A stretch of DNA of 64,000 nucleotides. Origin: Verrucomicrobiota bacterium (GTDB lineage: Bacteria; Verrucomicrobiota; Verrucomicrobiia; Opitutales; UBA953). Below are positions 8,316 through 17,011 of this stretch, piece by piece. Positions within the stretch are counted from its first letter, which is position 1, and each line of letters opens with the position of its first letter. A program made the position numbers and the translations under genes. The notes below the pieces were generated by a model that was given only the letters and a program-made list of their open reading frames with translations, searched no databases and was not told the DNA's origin. The DNA lies in NCBI GenBank assembly GCA_016871415.1, contig VHDL01000010.1:19467-83466 (forward strand), read 5' to 3'.

Positions 8316-9248
8316 ATGCGTCACCAGAAAGGCAAAATCCTTCTCCTCGTATGCGCACCCGTGCTCTGCCTCGGGCTGGAGTCTCCGTTCCCAAGGGAGG
8401 GCTTGCCGACGCGATTCACCTTCGAGGTGGAGAATGACAAGTTCGGGCAGGACAACTTGGACCGCTATTACACGCAGGGACTCAGGTTCACGATGCAGAC
8501 CGGTGACCACGCCTACCTATCCGTCGGGCAGGAGATCAACACGCCGTCGGACACGTCCGACCCGAATCCTCCCGAAACCGACATGGCCTACTCGGGCGCA
8601 CTTTATCTCGCCTACGGGCATGGGCACGTGTTCAGCCGCGGCGGGCGCAATGACGTGCTCGTCTCGGTCGAGCTCAAGGCGGGCCTCGTCGGCCCCGGGG
8701 CCGGCGGAGAGACCATCCAGAACAAGTTCCATGACCTCATCGGCCAGCCGGCCGCCGCCGGCTGGGGTACCCAGACGCCCAATGAGCCGGTGGTGAATCT
8801 CGACGGTGAGATCCGTCGGCGGTTCGGCGACGACCATCAGGACTTCATCGCCCGTTCGGTGGCGCAGCTGGGCACGCTCCGCACCGGCTTCCTCGTGGGC
8901 GGTCAGCTCCGCTACGGACGTGGCCTTGGCTCCTCCTGGGGTGGCAGCACCATCCGCAGCAACAACGCCTTCCTCGGGCCGTCGACACCGGTTGAAGGCT
9001 TCGCTTGGAACGTCTACGTTGACCTGCAGACCGAGGCCGTCGTCAGGAACTACGCCACCGACGGCGGTCACTTCAGGGAATCTCCCGGCGTCGTACGAAA
9101 GGCCGTGGTCGGACAGGCCTCCTTCGGCGTGTCCCTGTCTTACAGAGACCTCTCCATGCTGGTCTTCACCACCATGAGGACCTACGAGTTTGAGACGCAG
9201 GTCGCAGCCCATCACTTCGGCGGTTTCAAGGCCGGGGTCCGGTTCTGA
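8316..9248 (+). CDS. LpxR-like lipid A deacylase (DUF2219 family)
   Basis: This is a predicted outer-membrane beta-barrel of 310 residues with an N-terminal signal peptide (MRHQKGKILLLVCAPVLCLG). Family motifs are present: VENDKFG (Asn40, Asp41), DRYYTQGLRF, and FHDLIGQPAAAGWGTQTPNEP, whose His139 matches the catalytic His of LpxR. LpxR removes the 3'-acyloxyacyl group of lipid A at the outer leaflet in a calcium-dependent reaction. The ATG at 8316 is preferred over the TTG at 8277 because it gives a clean signal peptide. The ppx-like gene follows after one base. The protein ends in aromatic Phe, as outer-membrane barrels often do. Confidence 0.8.
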   Translation: MRHQKGKILLLVCAPVLCLGLESPFPREGLPTRFTFEVENDKFGQDNLDRYYTQGLRFTMQTGDHAYLSVGQEINTPSDTSDPNPPETDMAYSGALYLAYGHGHVFSRGGRNDVLVSVELKAGLVGPGAGGETIQNKFHDLIGQPAAAGWGTQTPNEPVVNLDGEIRRRFGDDHQDFIARSVAQLGTLRTGFLVGGQLRYGRGLGSSWGGSTIRSNNAFLGPSTPVEGFAWNVYVDLQTEAVVRNYATDGGHFRESPGVVRKAVVGQASFGVSLSYRDLSMLVFTTMRTYEFETQVAAHHFGGFKAGVRF

Positions 9249-9249
9249 G

Positions 9250-10170
9250 ATGGATCGCGTCGTCGTCATCGACATCGGGTCCAACTCGATCAAGGCCACC
9301 GTTTTCGTCGTTGCGGACCGCTCCGAGGCCGCCCGCGCCACCGAATCGGTACGCATCTTTCCGGTCGGCGTTAATGACGGCATCGCCGCAGACCAACTGC
9401 GTGAGGCGACGGAGGCTGTGCGCAGGCTGAAGGATTTCGCTCTCTCCCACGGTGCGGCCCGAATGGTGGTTGTAGGAACCGCGGCGATGCGCGAGAGCAG
9501 GGGTGCCTCCCAACTGGTCAAGGCCGTACAGGAGGTCGCCGGACTCCGTGTCAACGTGCTATCCGGAGAGTCGGAAGCCCGCGTCTTCGCCCGCGGGGTG
9601 CGATCCGACCCCGCCTACGCTTCCTACCCCGACTTGCTCGCCTTCGACCTAGGCGGAGGAAGCCTCGAGGTCGTGCAGCTCCGGGGTGGCGCCATGCTGA
9701 AGGCGCGCAGCCTCCCGCTGGGATCCGTCCGACTGACCAACGGCTTCCTCGGCGGCGGCCATTCGCCCCTGAGCAACCTCGACATCAAATCGATCAACAA
9801 CCACGTGGCTTCGATGACGAATGTGCTTCTCAGGCCGACCATGGCGGAATCGCATCTGGTGCTCGGCGCCGGCGGAGCCTTCAGCGCCATCGCCCTGCAC
9901 CTCGAGGCCGTCGGGGAGCCAATCCAAGGCGGCCGTATCCCCGTCCTGCGCATCCGAGGTCTGCGGGACCGGCTCTGCAAGCTGGACGTCGAGGAGCGAC
10001 GCAAGGTGCCCGGCATCCCTGCGGACCGCGCTGACATCATGCCCGCGGCGTTGGTGACCCTCTGCACCGTGGCCGAGCTCTGCGGAGCCGAGGCCTTCCA
10101 TCTGACGCAACACGGCGTCAGGCATGGTATCCTCGACGTGATGCTGACCGAAGAAGGGGGGCTGCTGTGA
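9250..10170 (+). CDS. Ppx/GppA family phosphatase (exopolyphosphatase-like)
   Basis: This is a 306-residue protein of the actin/hexokinase-like ATPase fold. It starts MDRVVVIDIGSNSIKATVF (phosphate 1 motif) and has AFDLGGGSLEVVQL (phosphate 2) and VLGAGGAFSAIALHL near residue 203. The length corresponds to the short catalytic core without the C-terminal HD domain of E. coli Ppx. Family members hydrolyse terminal phosphates of polyphosphate or pppGpp. The ATG at 9250 is chosen because the fold begins there. The next gene begins at a GTG that overlaps its stop codon (GTGA). A polyphosphate kinase lies far downstream at 43705-45777. Confidence 0.85.
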   Translation: MDRVVVIDIGSNSIKATVFVVADRSEAARATESVRIFPVGVNDGIAADQLREATEAVRRLKDFALSHGAARMVVVGTAAMRESRGASQLVKAVQEVAGLRVNVLSGESEARVFARGVRSDPAYASYPDLLAFDLGGGSLEVVQLRGGAMLKARSLPLGSVRLTNGFLGGGHSPLSNLDIKSINNHVASMTNVLLRPTMAESHLVLGAGGAFSAIALHLEAVGEPIQGGRIPVLRIRGLRDRLCKLDVEERRKVPGIPADRADIMPAALVTLCTVAELCGAEAFHLTQHGVRHGILDVMLTEEGGLL

Positions 10171-10994
10171 GGTCTGTCCTGACAATCCTGCTGCTGTCGA
10201 CGGCGATCTGCGCCTCAGGGAAGTCCGTCGAAGCGGACGTGGTCTCGGTTGATTCCGCCACCGGCGTCGCGACGCTCAGACTTTCCAGGGCGGGGGAAAC
10301 GCTCGAAGTTAGGCTTTCGTCCGCCGACGTGGCGTTGGGCTGGAGCGGGAAGCGGATTCGCTACCTGCCGGTAAAGGACGGCGACGAAGTCAGGGCCGAC
10401 CGCGTCTTTCCCGCGGATCCGGAGGAGCTGCGGAGGATGCAGGAGACGACGGACGTCTTGAGGCGCGCCACCCTCGACCGGGGACGGATGGTCTCCCGCA
10501 TGCCCGCCGAACTGGTTCCCGACATGGCCCTGTGGGATCAGGCCGCCAAGGTCGTGACCAAACGGGACCTGCTCGGACGTCCGTTCGTCCTCAACTTCAT
10601 CTTCACCAGCTGCCGTGACGCCAAGATGTGCCCTGCCTCGACCCGATGCATGAAGCAGCTGGGCGACCTGCTGCAGAAGGGCGGATCGGAGACCAGGCTC
10701 GTCACCATCACTTTCGATCCAGAGGTGGATTCTCCGGCCACGTTGCGTGCCTACGCCGAAGGCTACGGCATCGACGGCAATCGGCACCGCTTCCTCACCG
10801 GTGACGAGGGTCAGATCCGGGACTTGATGCGCCAGTACGGTATCCTGACTGCGGAATCTGACGGAACCATCGTCCACAACGCCGCGACGTTGGTCGTGAG
10901 CGCCGAAGGCCGCATTGTCCGACGCTTCGAAGGAGCGACCTTCGATCCGCAGCAGGTGGCCGACACGCTCGCCGAACTCTCCCGCCCGAAATGA
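10167..10994 (+). CDS. SCO1/SenC-type thioredoxin-fold protein
   Basis: This is a 275-residue secreted protein: a signal peptide (MRSVLTILLLSTAICASG), then a small beta-rich domain (about 20-85) resembling copper-binding CusF/PcuC-like regions, then a SCO thioredoxin domain from about 115. The copper site is recognisable as Cys149 and Cys155 (CRDAKMC) with His237 in DGTIVHNAATL. The Cys spacing is five residues instead of the usual three. SCO proteins deliver copper to cytochrome oxidase or act as thiol reductases. It starts at a GTG and overlaps the next gene by 4 bases, suggesting work with that His-rich protein. Confidence 0.75.
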   Translation: MRSVLTILLLSTAICASGKSVEADVVSVDSATGVATLRLSRAGETLEVRLSSADVALGWSGKRIRYLPVKDGDEVRADRVFPADPEELRRMQETTDVLRRATLDRGRMVSRMPAELVPDMALWDQAAKVVTKRDLLGRPFVLNFIFTSCRDAKMCPASTRCMKQLGDLLQKGGSETRLVTITFDPEVDSPATLRAYAEGYGIDGNRHRFLTGDEGQIRDLMRQYGILTAESDGTIVHNAATLVVSAEGRIVRRFEGATFDPQQVADTLAELSRPK

Positions 10995-11851
10995 GCCCCG
11001 CATGGAAAGGCACCTTGTTCCTCACGCTGGGCGCGGCCTGCGTTTTCGCCATCCTGCGGGCCCTTCCTGACACGCAGTGCACGTTGCTTCACACCGGCCA
11101 TGAGCCGGTGGTGCAGGATGGGGTCGCGTTCTGCGGCGTGAACGAGCAGGCTAACTACTACTCGCCGGCCGCGCTCAGGTTTCCCGTCTCCGCCTCGCTC
11201 CGTTTCGGTTCCGGAAAGGGCGAACTGACGTTGCTGGTGGAGGGCGACCGGCCCTTACTTGCGCACGAAGTCGCCGTCTCCCATACGCGCAAGGTGCATC
11301 TCCATCTCCGTCAGGAGGGAGGGGAGAGGGCATACGCCCACGTGCATCCCGAACCGACGGACGACGGACGATGGGTCTTCGACCTGCCCGCTGCCTTCGG
11401 CTCCGCCGCCGGCGGTTCATCGGTGAAGGCGTTCGTGGATTTCACCTCTATGAGGACACGGCGCACCATGTTGGCCGAATGTCGCGCGACCCTGCCCGGA
11501 GCGCCGACCGCACTTGCGGTGGAGCCCGGTTTGGTCGTCAGGCTTGAAGCGGACCGTTTCCGGACCGATGAGGCCGCCACAATCCGCGTCCGGCTGGAAG
11601 GCAGGGGCGGTAGGCCCGTCGTGCTGCGACCGGTGATGGGGGCGCTCGGCCATGCGGTCGTCTTCGGCGACCAGGCTACCAATCCAGGCTATGCGCATAT
11701 GCACCCCTCCTGGGAGGGAGCCGAGAGGGATGATGCGCCCACGCTGACCTTCCGGCTCCGCATGCCTCCACCGGGACGGTACGACCTCTGGATCCATGTC
11801 GACGACGGCGTCGAACGGTTCCTGCGGACGGAGTTCGAGGTCACTCCCTGA
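10991..11851 (+). CDS. Membrane-anchored His-rich protein with tandem repeat, possible metal handling
   Basis: This is a 286-residue protein with one N-terminal membrane segment (about residues 6-24), the rest probably periplasmic. It contains two similar halves, each ending in a conserved histidine patch: VHLHLRQ with AYAHVHPEP (His103, His105, His117, His119) and GHAVVF with GYAHMHPSW (His221, His236, His238), followed by a PPPGRYDLWIHV strand. Similar AHxHP domains occur, as I recall, beside heavy-metal and copper genes. Cys30 and Cys48 flank a short region after the anchor. Coupling by a 4-base overlap to the SCO gene suggests a periplasmic copper role; this is inference. Confidence 0.55.
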   Translation: MSPAWKGTLFLTLGAACVFAILRALPDTQCTLLHTGHEPVVQDGVAFCGVNEQANYYSPAALRFPVSASLRFGSGKGELTLLVEGDRPLLAHEVAVSHTRKVHLHLRQEGGERAYAHVHPEPTDDGRWVFDLPAAFGSAAGGSSVKAFVDFTSMRTRRTMLAECRATLPGAPTALAVEPGLVVRLEADRFRTDEAATIRVRLEGRGGRPVVLRPVMGALGHAVVFGDQATNPGYAHMHPSWEGAERDDAPTLTFRLRMPPPGRYDLWIHVDDGVERFLRTEFEVTP

Positions 11852-12758
11852 CCGAGCGGTACCACTCGACCGTCCTGACCAGACCTTCCGCGAGGGTATG
11901 GGAGGGCCGCCAGCCCGTGCCGCGGAGCTTGTCGGCGGACGCCAAGGAATGACGCACGTCCCCCGGCCGGACAGGTAGATGAATCACGGATGACGAGGAG
12001 CCGGTGAGCCGGAGGATCTCGGCTGCGAGTTCCGAGATGGTCATGCTCGCGCCGTAGCCGACGTTGAAGGAGCCGAGGACGTCCGGGCGGGAGGCCACGT
12101 GGACGAGGGCGCCGACGATGTCCTTCACGTAGATGAAGTCCCGCGTCTGTCCGCCGTCACCGTATACCGTGATCGTCTCGCCGCTCAGGGCCTTGCGGAT
12201 GAAGATGGGGACGGCCGCGGCATAGGCCGAGGCGGGATCCTGCCTCGGGCCGAAGACGTTGAAGAGCCGGAGGGATGTCGTGGACAGTGCGCCGTCGGCC
12301 GCCTCCGCGAGTAGCCTCTCTCCGGCCAGCTTGGTCGCCGCATAGGGTGACCGGGGCTCGGGAGCCATCGTCTCGAGTTTGGGCACCATGGGGTTGTCCC
12401 CGTAGATTGCGGCGGACGACGCTAGGACGACCTTGGTGGCGCCGGCACCGCGGGCGGCGGCGAGCACGCGGGCTGTCCCCGTCACATTGAGCGATTCGCA
12501 GGCCGCCGGCTGGGAGACCGACTCCGGGACCGACACCATGGCGGCCAGATGGAAGACCAGGTCCGCGCCCGCCGAGGCGTCGGCCAGCGCGCCCTCATCG
12601 AGGATCGAACCTTGGACGAGGCGGTGTCGGAGTCCCTCCAGGTTGCGCAGTCGTCCGGTCCGCAAATCATCCAACACCACGACCTCGTGATCACGATGGA
12701 AGTGCTCCACAACATGCGAGCCGATGAAACCGGCCCCTCCGGTGACCAGGATTCTCAT
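11841..12758 (-). CDS. NAD-dependent sugar epimerase/dehydratase (GalE-like extended SDR)
   Basis: This is a 305-residue extended short-chain dehydrogenase. It has the NAD motif TGGAGFIGSH at the start, the SSAAIYG strand, the catalytic SPYAATK (YxxxK) and the RLFNVFGPRQ segment typical of UDP-glucose/UDP-GlcNAc 4-epimerases and related enzymes. Length is slightly short for GalE (about 335) and close to WbpP/UDP-glucose epimerase-like archaeal enzymes. It is the last gene of the valS-led run, sharing ATGA with the kinase upstream. With the neighbouring kinase and nucleotidyltransferase it would suit epimerisation of a UDP-HexNAc; the substrate is inferred from context. Confidence 0.8.
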   Translation of the reverse strand: MRILVTGGAGFIGSHVVEHFHRDHEVVVLDDLRTGRLRNLEGLRHRLVQGSILDEGALADASAGADLVFHLAAMVSVPESVSQPAACESLNVTGTARVLAAARGAGATKVVLASSAAIYGDNPMVPKLETMAPEPRSPYAATKLAGERLLAEAADGALSTTSLRLFNVFGPRQDPASAYAAAVPIFIRKALSGETITVYGDGGQTRDFIYVKDIVGALVHVASRPDVLGSFNVGYGASMTISELAAEILRLTGSSSSVIHLPVRPGDVRHSLASADKLRGTGWRPSHTLAEGLVRTVEWYRSVRE

Positions 12759-13864
12759 CGTTTGAACGCGGCCACGGAAGCCTCCATAGCCGGCATCTGG
12801 CGCTCGATGGAACGAACCAGGGCGAACTGCGTCCGGCAGCGGTCGAGATTGTGGCCTGGCCGACGGACCTTGAAGTAGACGTCGCCTTCCAGCCAGTCCG
12901 TCAGGAACCTGAGGCCGATCTCAAGCGTGATGAGCTTGCCGGAGAATGCGAGTAGCCTGCGTTCCTCCGTAGTCAGGAAGCCTGCCGCCGTCGAAAGGTA
13001 GCCGTCGACTAGGGCCTCGAACATCGGCAGTTGCATCTCGACCTTGGAGAGGTCCGTCTCGTCCTCCGCGGCGGGCGAGGTCGAGGTCCTGACCAAGTCG
13101 CCGAAATCGTAGAGCGCCGATCCGGGCATCATCGTGTCGAGGTCGATGACGCAGATTCCCTCGCCCGTGCAGTCGTCGATGAGCACGTTGTTGAGCTTGG
13201 TGTCGTTATGGGTGACGCGCTCTGGGATCCCGCCCGCGGCCATGGCCTCCGCGATGACGCCGACGTCCCCCGCGTGCGCCAGGGCGAAGGCGATCTCCTC
13301 GGCGGCCGCCGCGGCGCGTCCGTGCGCGTCCGTCCGTAGCGCCCGCTGGAAGTTCGCAAAGCGGGTCGGCGTGTGATGGAAGTCCGGGATGGTCTCGTTG
13401 AGCCGTCCCCCCGGAAGGTCGGCGAGCAGCGACTGGAAGCCGCCGAACGCACGGGCGGCCTCGCGGGCCTGGTCAGCGTCGCGGATGACGTCATGTCCAG
13501 TTGCCCCCTCGATGAAAAGGTAGCCGCGCCAGTAACCGCCGAGCTCGTCCTGGTGCCAGTCGCGGTCCTCGCAGGTGGGTACGAGCGTGAGGGCGCGCCT
13601 TTCGGCGTCCTTGCGCCCCTCAAGACGGAGACGCGCTTGCGCATGGGCGCATACCCTGGCCACGTTCTGCATGAGGGCAGGAGGATTCCTGAACACCTTC
13701 TCATTGATCCGTTGGAGCAGGAAACGTCGGGGGCCGTCCGCGCAGGCCTGCACGACCGCGTAGGTGTCGTTGATGTGGCCGCTGCCGTAGGTCGTGGCGG
13801 AGACGAAAGTCCCCGGAAGACGGAATGCTGAGGCCACCTTGGCGATGTCGACTGGATTCTTCAT
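12755..13864 (-). CDS. Phosphotransferase (APH-fold), N-acetylhexosamine 1-kinase-like
   Basis: This is a 369-residue kinase of the aminoglycoside phosphotransferase/choline kinase fold. The catalytic loop is VTHNDTKLNNVLI (HxDxxxxN) and the metal-binding segment is CVIDLDTMMPGSALYDFGDL. A glycine-containing N-lobe (YGSGHINDTY) and LLQRINEKVF fit the NahK type, which phosphorylates GlcNAc or GalNAc at C1. It sits 1 base after the nucleotidyltransferase and overlaps the epimerase by 4 bases, the same set of activities as in the bifidobacterial lacto-N-biose operon (kinase, uridylyltransferase, epimerase). The fold is certain, the substrate is a context inference. Confidence 0.75.
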   Translation of the reverse strand: MKNPVDIAKVASAFRLPGTFVSATTYGSGHINDTYAVVQACADGPRRFLLQRINEKVFRNPPALMQNVARVCAHAQARLRLEGRKDAERRALTLVPTCEDRDWHQDELGGYWRGYLFIEGATGHDVIRDADQAREAARAFGGFQSLLADLPGGRLNETIPDFHHTPTRFANFQRALRTDAHGRAAAAAEEIAFALAHAGDVGVIAEAMAAGGIPERVTHNDTKLNNVLIDDCTGEGICVIDLDTMMPGSALYDFGDLVRTSTSPAAEDETDLSKVEMQLPMFEALVDGYLSTAAGFLTTEERRLLAFSGKLITLEIGLRFLTDWLEGDVYFKVRRPGHNLDRCRTQFALVRSIERQMPAMEASVAAFKR

Positions 13865-13865
13865 C

Positions 13866-14774
13866 TCATGCCCAGAGGCTATGAGGGAAGTCTCCGCTGG
13901 CGACCAGGGAACGGATGCTCGCCTGCACCATCGGCTTGTCCTCGCGGTAGGTGATGCCGAACCAGGCCGAATGCGTGCGCAGAACCCGGCAGGAAACCTT
14001 GGATTCGCGGATGAGCGAGCCGACGGTGATGGGTATGTAGCACTCGCTCTTGAGCTCCGAGCCCTTGGCGGTCAAGAAGGCTCGGAATTCCTGGTCAAGG
14101 AGCGGGAACACGGAGGGGGCAAAGCCCCACATGTTCATCGAAACCGGCTCCTCTCCGGTCAGGGACACGACCGCGCCGTCATCTCCGCGGTGTTCGGCGC
14201 CGGTTCCCATGCGGGCGATCTTGGTCAGTTCGCGGATGTCCGTCAGCCGACCGTGTGGATCGGTGCGGCAGACGCCACGGGCCACCGTCCCGTGATCCGA
14301 GAGGGTGTTCTTGAGGGTGAAACCCACCATCGAGTAGTCGGTCGTGCTGGCATCCATTGCGGAGAGGTCCTTGCCGAGCACCGCGTAGGAATCGCTTCCG
14401 TAGAAGTCATCGGCATTGATGACCGCGAAGGGCGTGCGCACCTGCTCGCGGGCGCAGAGGATGGCGTGCGTGGTCCCCCAAGGCTTTTCACGCCCCGCCG
14501 GAAGCGTGAAGCCGGACGGCAGTCGGTCGAGTGTCTGGAAGGCGAAGTCGACTTCGACCTTGTTGGCGAAGCGCGCGGCGACCCGCTCCCGGAAGTCCTT
14601 CTCGAAGTCGGGTCGGATGATGAAGACGACCTTGCCGAACCCGGAACGCAGGGCGTCGAAGACGGAGTAGTCCAGGATGGTCTCGCCCGAGGGGCCCATC
14701 GGGTCAATCTGCTTGAGGCCGCCGTAGCGACTTCCCATTCCTGCGGCCAGCACGAGCAAGGTTGGTTTCATCAT
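13866..14774 (-). CDS. Sugar-phosphate nucleotidyltransferase-like protein
   Basis: This is a 302-residue protein of the NTP-transferase (Rossmann-like) fold. The N-terminus LLVLAAGMGSRYGGLKQIDPMGPSG is a variant of the pyrophosphorylase signature with the GxGxR turn and a Lys. VINADDFYG is the metal-binding strand and KPWGTTHAILCAREQV resembles the PxGTAxAL region. Such enzymes join a sugar-1-phosphate to an NTP. Two ATGs in tandem (14774 and 14771) make the exact start ambiguous by one residue. It overlaps the PIG-L gene by 4 bases and precedes the kinase by 1 base, so product hand-over from the 1-kinase is plausible. Confidence 0.75.
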   Translation of the reverse strand: MMKPTLLVLAAGMGSRYGGLKQIDPMGPSGETILDYSVFDALRSGFGKVVFIIRPDFEKDFRERVAARFANKVEVDFAFQTLDRLPSGFTLPAGREKPWGTTHAILCAREQVRTPFAVINADDFYGSDSYAVLGKDLSAMDASTTDYSMVGFTLKNTLSDHGTVARGVCRTDPHGRLTDIRELTKIARMGTGAEHRGDDGAVVSLTGEEPVSMNMWGFAPSVFPLLDQEFRAFLTAKGSELKSECYIPITVGSLIRESKVSCRVLRTHSAWFGITYREDKPMVQASIRSLVASGDFPHSLWA

Positions 14775-15619
14775 CGGAAGCGAGAGATGCGGTCGGCGAC
14801 GTCGGAGCGGAAGCGGTCGATGTATCCGAGGACGTGGCCGGTGAGGTCGAGGGAATCATCGTGCGCCAGCGGCGTCAGGTCGAGCGCCCATGACATCGCG
14901 GGCTCGCGGTCGGAGGTGTGGGCGTCGCTGAAGGTAGCGTTGGCCAGCCTGCGTCCGAGCACGGCCAGTTCGTATCGCTTGCCCCCGGCGATCTGGGTCG
15001 CGAAGACGCCGTTGATGCGTTCCGCCAGCCCAGGCGGTCCGGAGACTGGCATGGGGGTCTTCTCGGAGTCGACGACCCAGTCGAGGTCTCGCCAGACCTC
15101 GCAGCCATACACCTTTTCGGGACGGTGTTCGGCGGGCAGGCGCCGGATGGCCTCGAGCGAGCGGAGGAGGCAGGCCACGTGGGTGTCGTGCTTGTCGGCC
15201 GGATTGTGCAGGTAGACCCGGCGGGGCATGGCGGCTTCGAGCACGGCGTGGATGTCGTCGACGACTTCGCGTCGCATTGGATCCTTGGCCGTGCGGCTCG
15301 GGTGACCCAGCTGCGCGACGAACGAATACTGTCCAATGTCGGCGGCCAACTTCTGCTCACGCACCCTCTCTGCGGCGATCTGGTCGTCGGTCCATTCGGC
15401 ATAGGGGCCGGCACGGGAGGAACCGCGGCCGTCCGTGACGATGATGCCGCCGAACCAGCGGTCGTTCCGTTCATGGCATTCGACGATGCCGTGGAAAGCC
15501 ATGAACTCCAAGTCGTCCTGATGCGCGCCGATGCCGAGGTGGGTGGTACGGGAGACGGCTGCGGGCAGGCCGGTCCCGTCCGGCACGTGAAGGTCGGCTA
15601 AGGGTGAGGAGAGCTTCAT
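14771..15619 (-). CDS. PIG-L family de-N-acetylase-like protein
   Basis: This 282-residue protein has the PIG-L/LmbE zinc site in altered form: GAHQDDLEFMAFHG (usually AHPDDxE) near residue 32 and the second His cluster YLHNPADKHDTHVA. The family removes N-acetyl groups from GlcNAc-containing substrates such as GlcNAc-PI, bacillithiol or mycothiol precursors. The Gln in place of Pro does not remove a ligand. It overlaps both neighbours by 4 bases (ATGA), between the ROK-like protein and the nucleotidyltransferase, which favours an amino-sugar substrate. The exact substrate is unknown. Confidence 0.8.
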   Translation of the reverse strand: MKLSSPLADLHVPDGTGLPAAVSRTTHLGIGAHQDDLEFMAFHGIVECHERNDRWFGGIIVTDGRGSSRAGPYAEWTDDQIAAERVREQKLAADIGQYSFVAQLGHPSRTAKDPMRREVVDDIHAVLEAAMPRRVYLHNPADKHDTHVACLLRSLEAIRRLPAEHRPEKVYGCEVWRDLDWVVDSEKTPMPVSGPPGLAERINGVFATQIAGGKRYELAVLGRRLANATFSDAHTSDREPAMSWALDLTPLAHDDSLDLTGHVLGYIDRFRSDVADRISRFR

Positions 15620-17007
15620 GCTCGGACGGCGGGGGCTAGGGATGCGGCGGCAACGGCCTGTCCGTGCCTCCTGTCTTTCTCATCGGGGGCCAGGATGTCC
15701 ACCCGAAGTTCGGGAAACTCGGCTCGGAGCACCTCTGACGCCCTCGAGGAGATCAAATCGCCACCGGGGCCGGTCGTAACCCGGCCCATGGTGAGGATGG
15801 CGTCTATGTCGTAGAAGTCGGCGAAATGGGCGACGGCGTAACCGAAGGCCGTGCCGACAGCCTCATACACCGCGGCGGCGCGCGGATCGCCCTTCTTCAT
15901 GCGTTCCTGCAGGAGTTCGACCTGCTCGGGCAGCCGCATCCCCGCGGGCGGAATGATGCCGGCGGCGGGTAGGAGCCTTCCGACGGCCTGCTGGCTGAAG
16001 TATTGCACCGAGCACCCGCGATCGCCCGACCACTCGTCGGCGGGGGCGTCCGCCCGGAAATCGACGGGCACGAAGGCGAGCTCGCTCAGCCAGTTGGTCA
16101 GGTTGCCGGAGCGGTCGACGTAGCCGGCGGCGACGCTGGTGCCCATCGCGACCCCCAGGACGGCGTTGCGGCCGAGAGACATCGAGGCGGCCAGCGCGGT
16201 CACGTCGCCGTCATTGATCACCGCAAAGGGCACTTTCCATTCCTCGGCGAGGCGGAGAAACATGTCCTTCACTTCACGGTCGAGGACCGTCCGGTCCGTC
16301 ACGCCACGGAAGAGCGAGGCCGCCCTGACTTGGTTGCTGATGTAGACGCCCGCTGAGGAGCCGCCGATGGCGTCGACTCTGGGCAGATGGGCGGCGGCCC
16401 GTCTGAGGGAATCCCGGATGCCCTCGAGATGGTAGGCGGGGTCGGACTGGAAGTAGGGATCCCACTTGACCTCTTCCGAATGCACCACCTTGCCGTCGAT
16501 GACCGCCGCGCACTTGCGGTCGGAGCCGCCGAGGTCGAAGCCGATCCGGCAGCCCTCAAGGTGACGGCCGAGCCTCACGTGCGCGGTGGATTCCTGTGGG
16601 AGCACGCCCATGGCCACCGTCTGGAACGAAAGCTCACGCTCGAAAAGCCGAAGGTTGAAGTCGGCGTCGAAGGCGCGCAGGCCCGCGGGCGCGTAGCAGG
16701 CCGAGAGGCGACGGGCGTATTCCTCTGCCCGGGCTCCCGACAGCAGCACGCGGTCGCCGCCACGGGACCAGAGGAGGAACTTGACTGTGCGTTCGACATG
16801 GAGCCAGGCGTCCGCGTCCATGGCGCCCTCGGGAGGGACGAGCGTGGTGAATCGCGAGGCGGTGCCGTCTGGCCTGTTGAGACAGATAATCAGCTCGCCC
16901 ACACCCTTGTTCGCCCTTGCCGAGGACAGGTACTCCCTGGTCCACAGCGAGGCGGGAATGAGCCCGGGGTCGGCCTGGGCGACTAATCTCGGGCGGACCG
17001 TGACCAT
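15616..17007 (-). CDS. ROK-like sugar kinase-family protein with long N-terminal extension
   Basis: The gene is called from the ATG at 17007 (MVTVRPRL), 4 bases after the nagB stop; the open frame runs further upstream only as nagB antiphase sequence. The 463-residue product has an actin-like ATPase core from about residue 150: RIGFDLGGSDRKCAAVIDG (phosphate 1), FAVINDGDVTALAAS and GVAMGTSVAAGYVD (phosphate 2). This resembles ROK kinases, but the ROK zinc signature CxCGxxGCxE is missing and the N-terminal 140 residues are unusual. Next to nagB it could phosphorylate an amino sugar such as GlcNAc. It overlaps the PIG-L gene by 4 bases. Confidence 0.65.
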   Translation of the reverse strand: MVTVRPRLVAQADPGLIPASLWTREYLSSARANKGVGELIICLNRPDGTASRFTTLVPPEGAMDADAWLHVERTVKFLLWSRGGDRVLLSGARAEEYARRLSACYAPAGLRAFDADFNLRLFERELSFQTVAMGVLPQESTAHVRLGRHLEGCRIGFDLGGSDRKCAAVIDGKVVHSEEVKWDPYFQSDPAYHLEGIRDSLRRAAAHLPRVDAIGGSSAGVYISNQVRAASLFRGVTDRTVLDREVKDMFLRLAEEWKVPFAVINDGDVTALAASMSLGRNAVLGVAMGTSVAAGYVDRSGNLTNWLSELAFVPVDFRADAPADEWSGDRGCSVQYFSQQAVGRLLPAAGIIPPAGMRLPEQVELLQERMKKGDPRAAAVYEAVGTAFGYAVAHFADFYDIDAILTMGRVTTGPGGDLISSRASEVLRAEFPELRVDILAPDEKDRRHGQAVAAASLAPAVRA

Positions 17008-17011
17008 GCCG

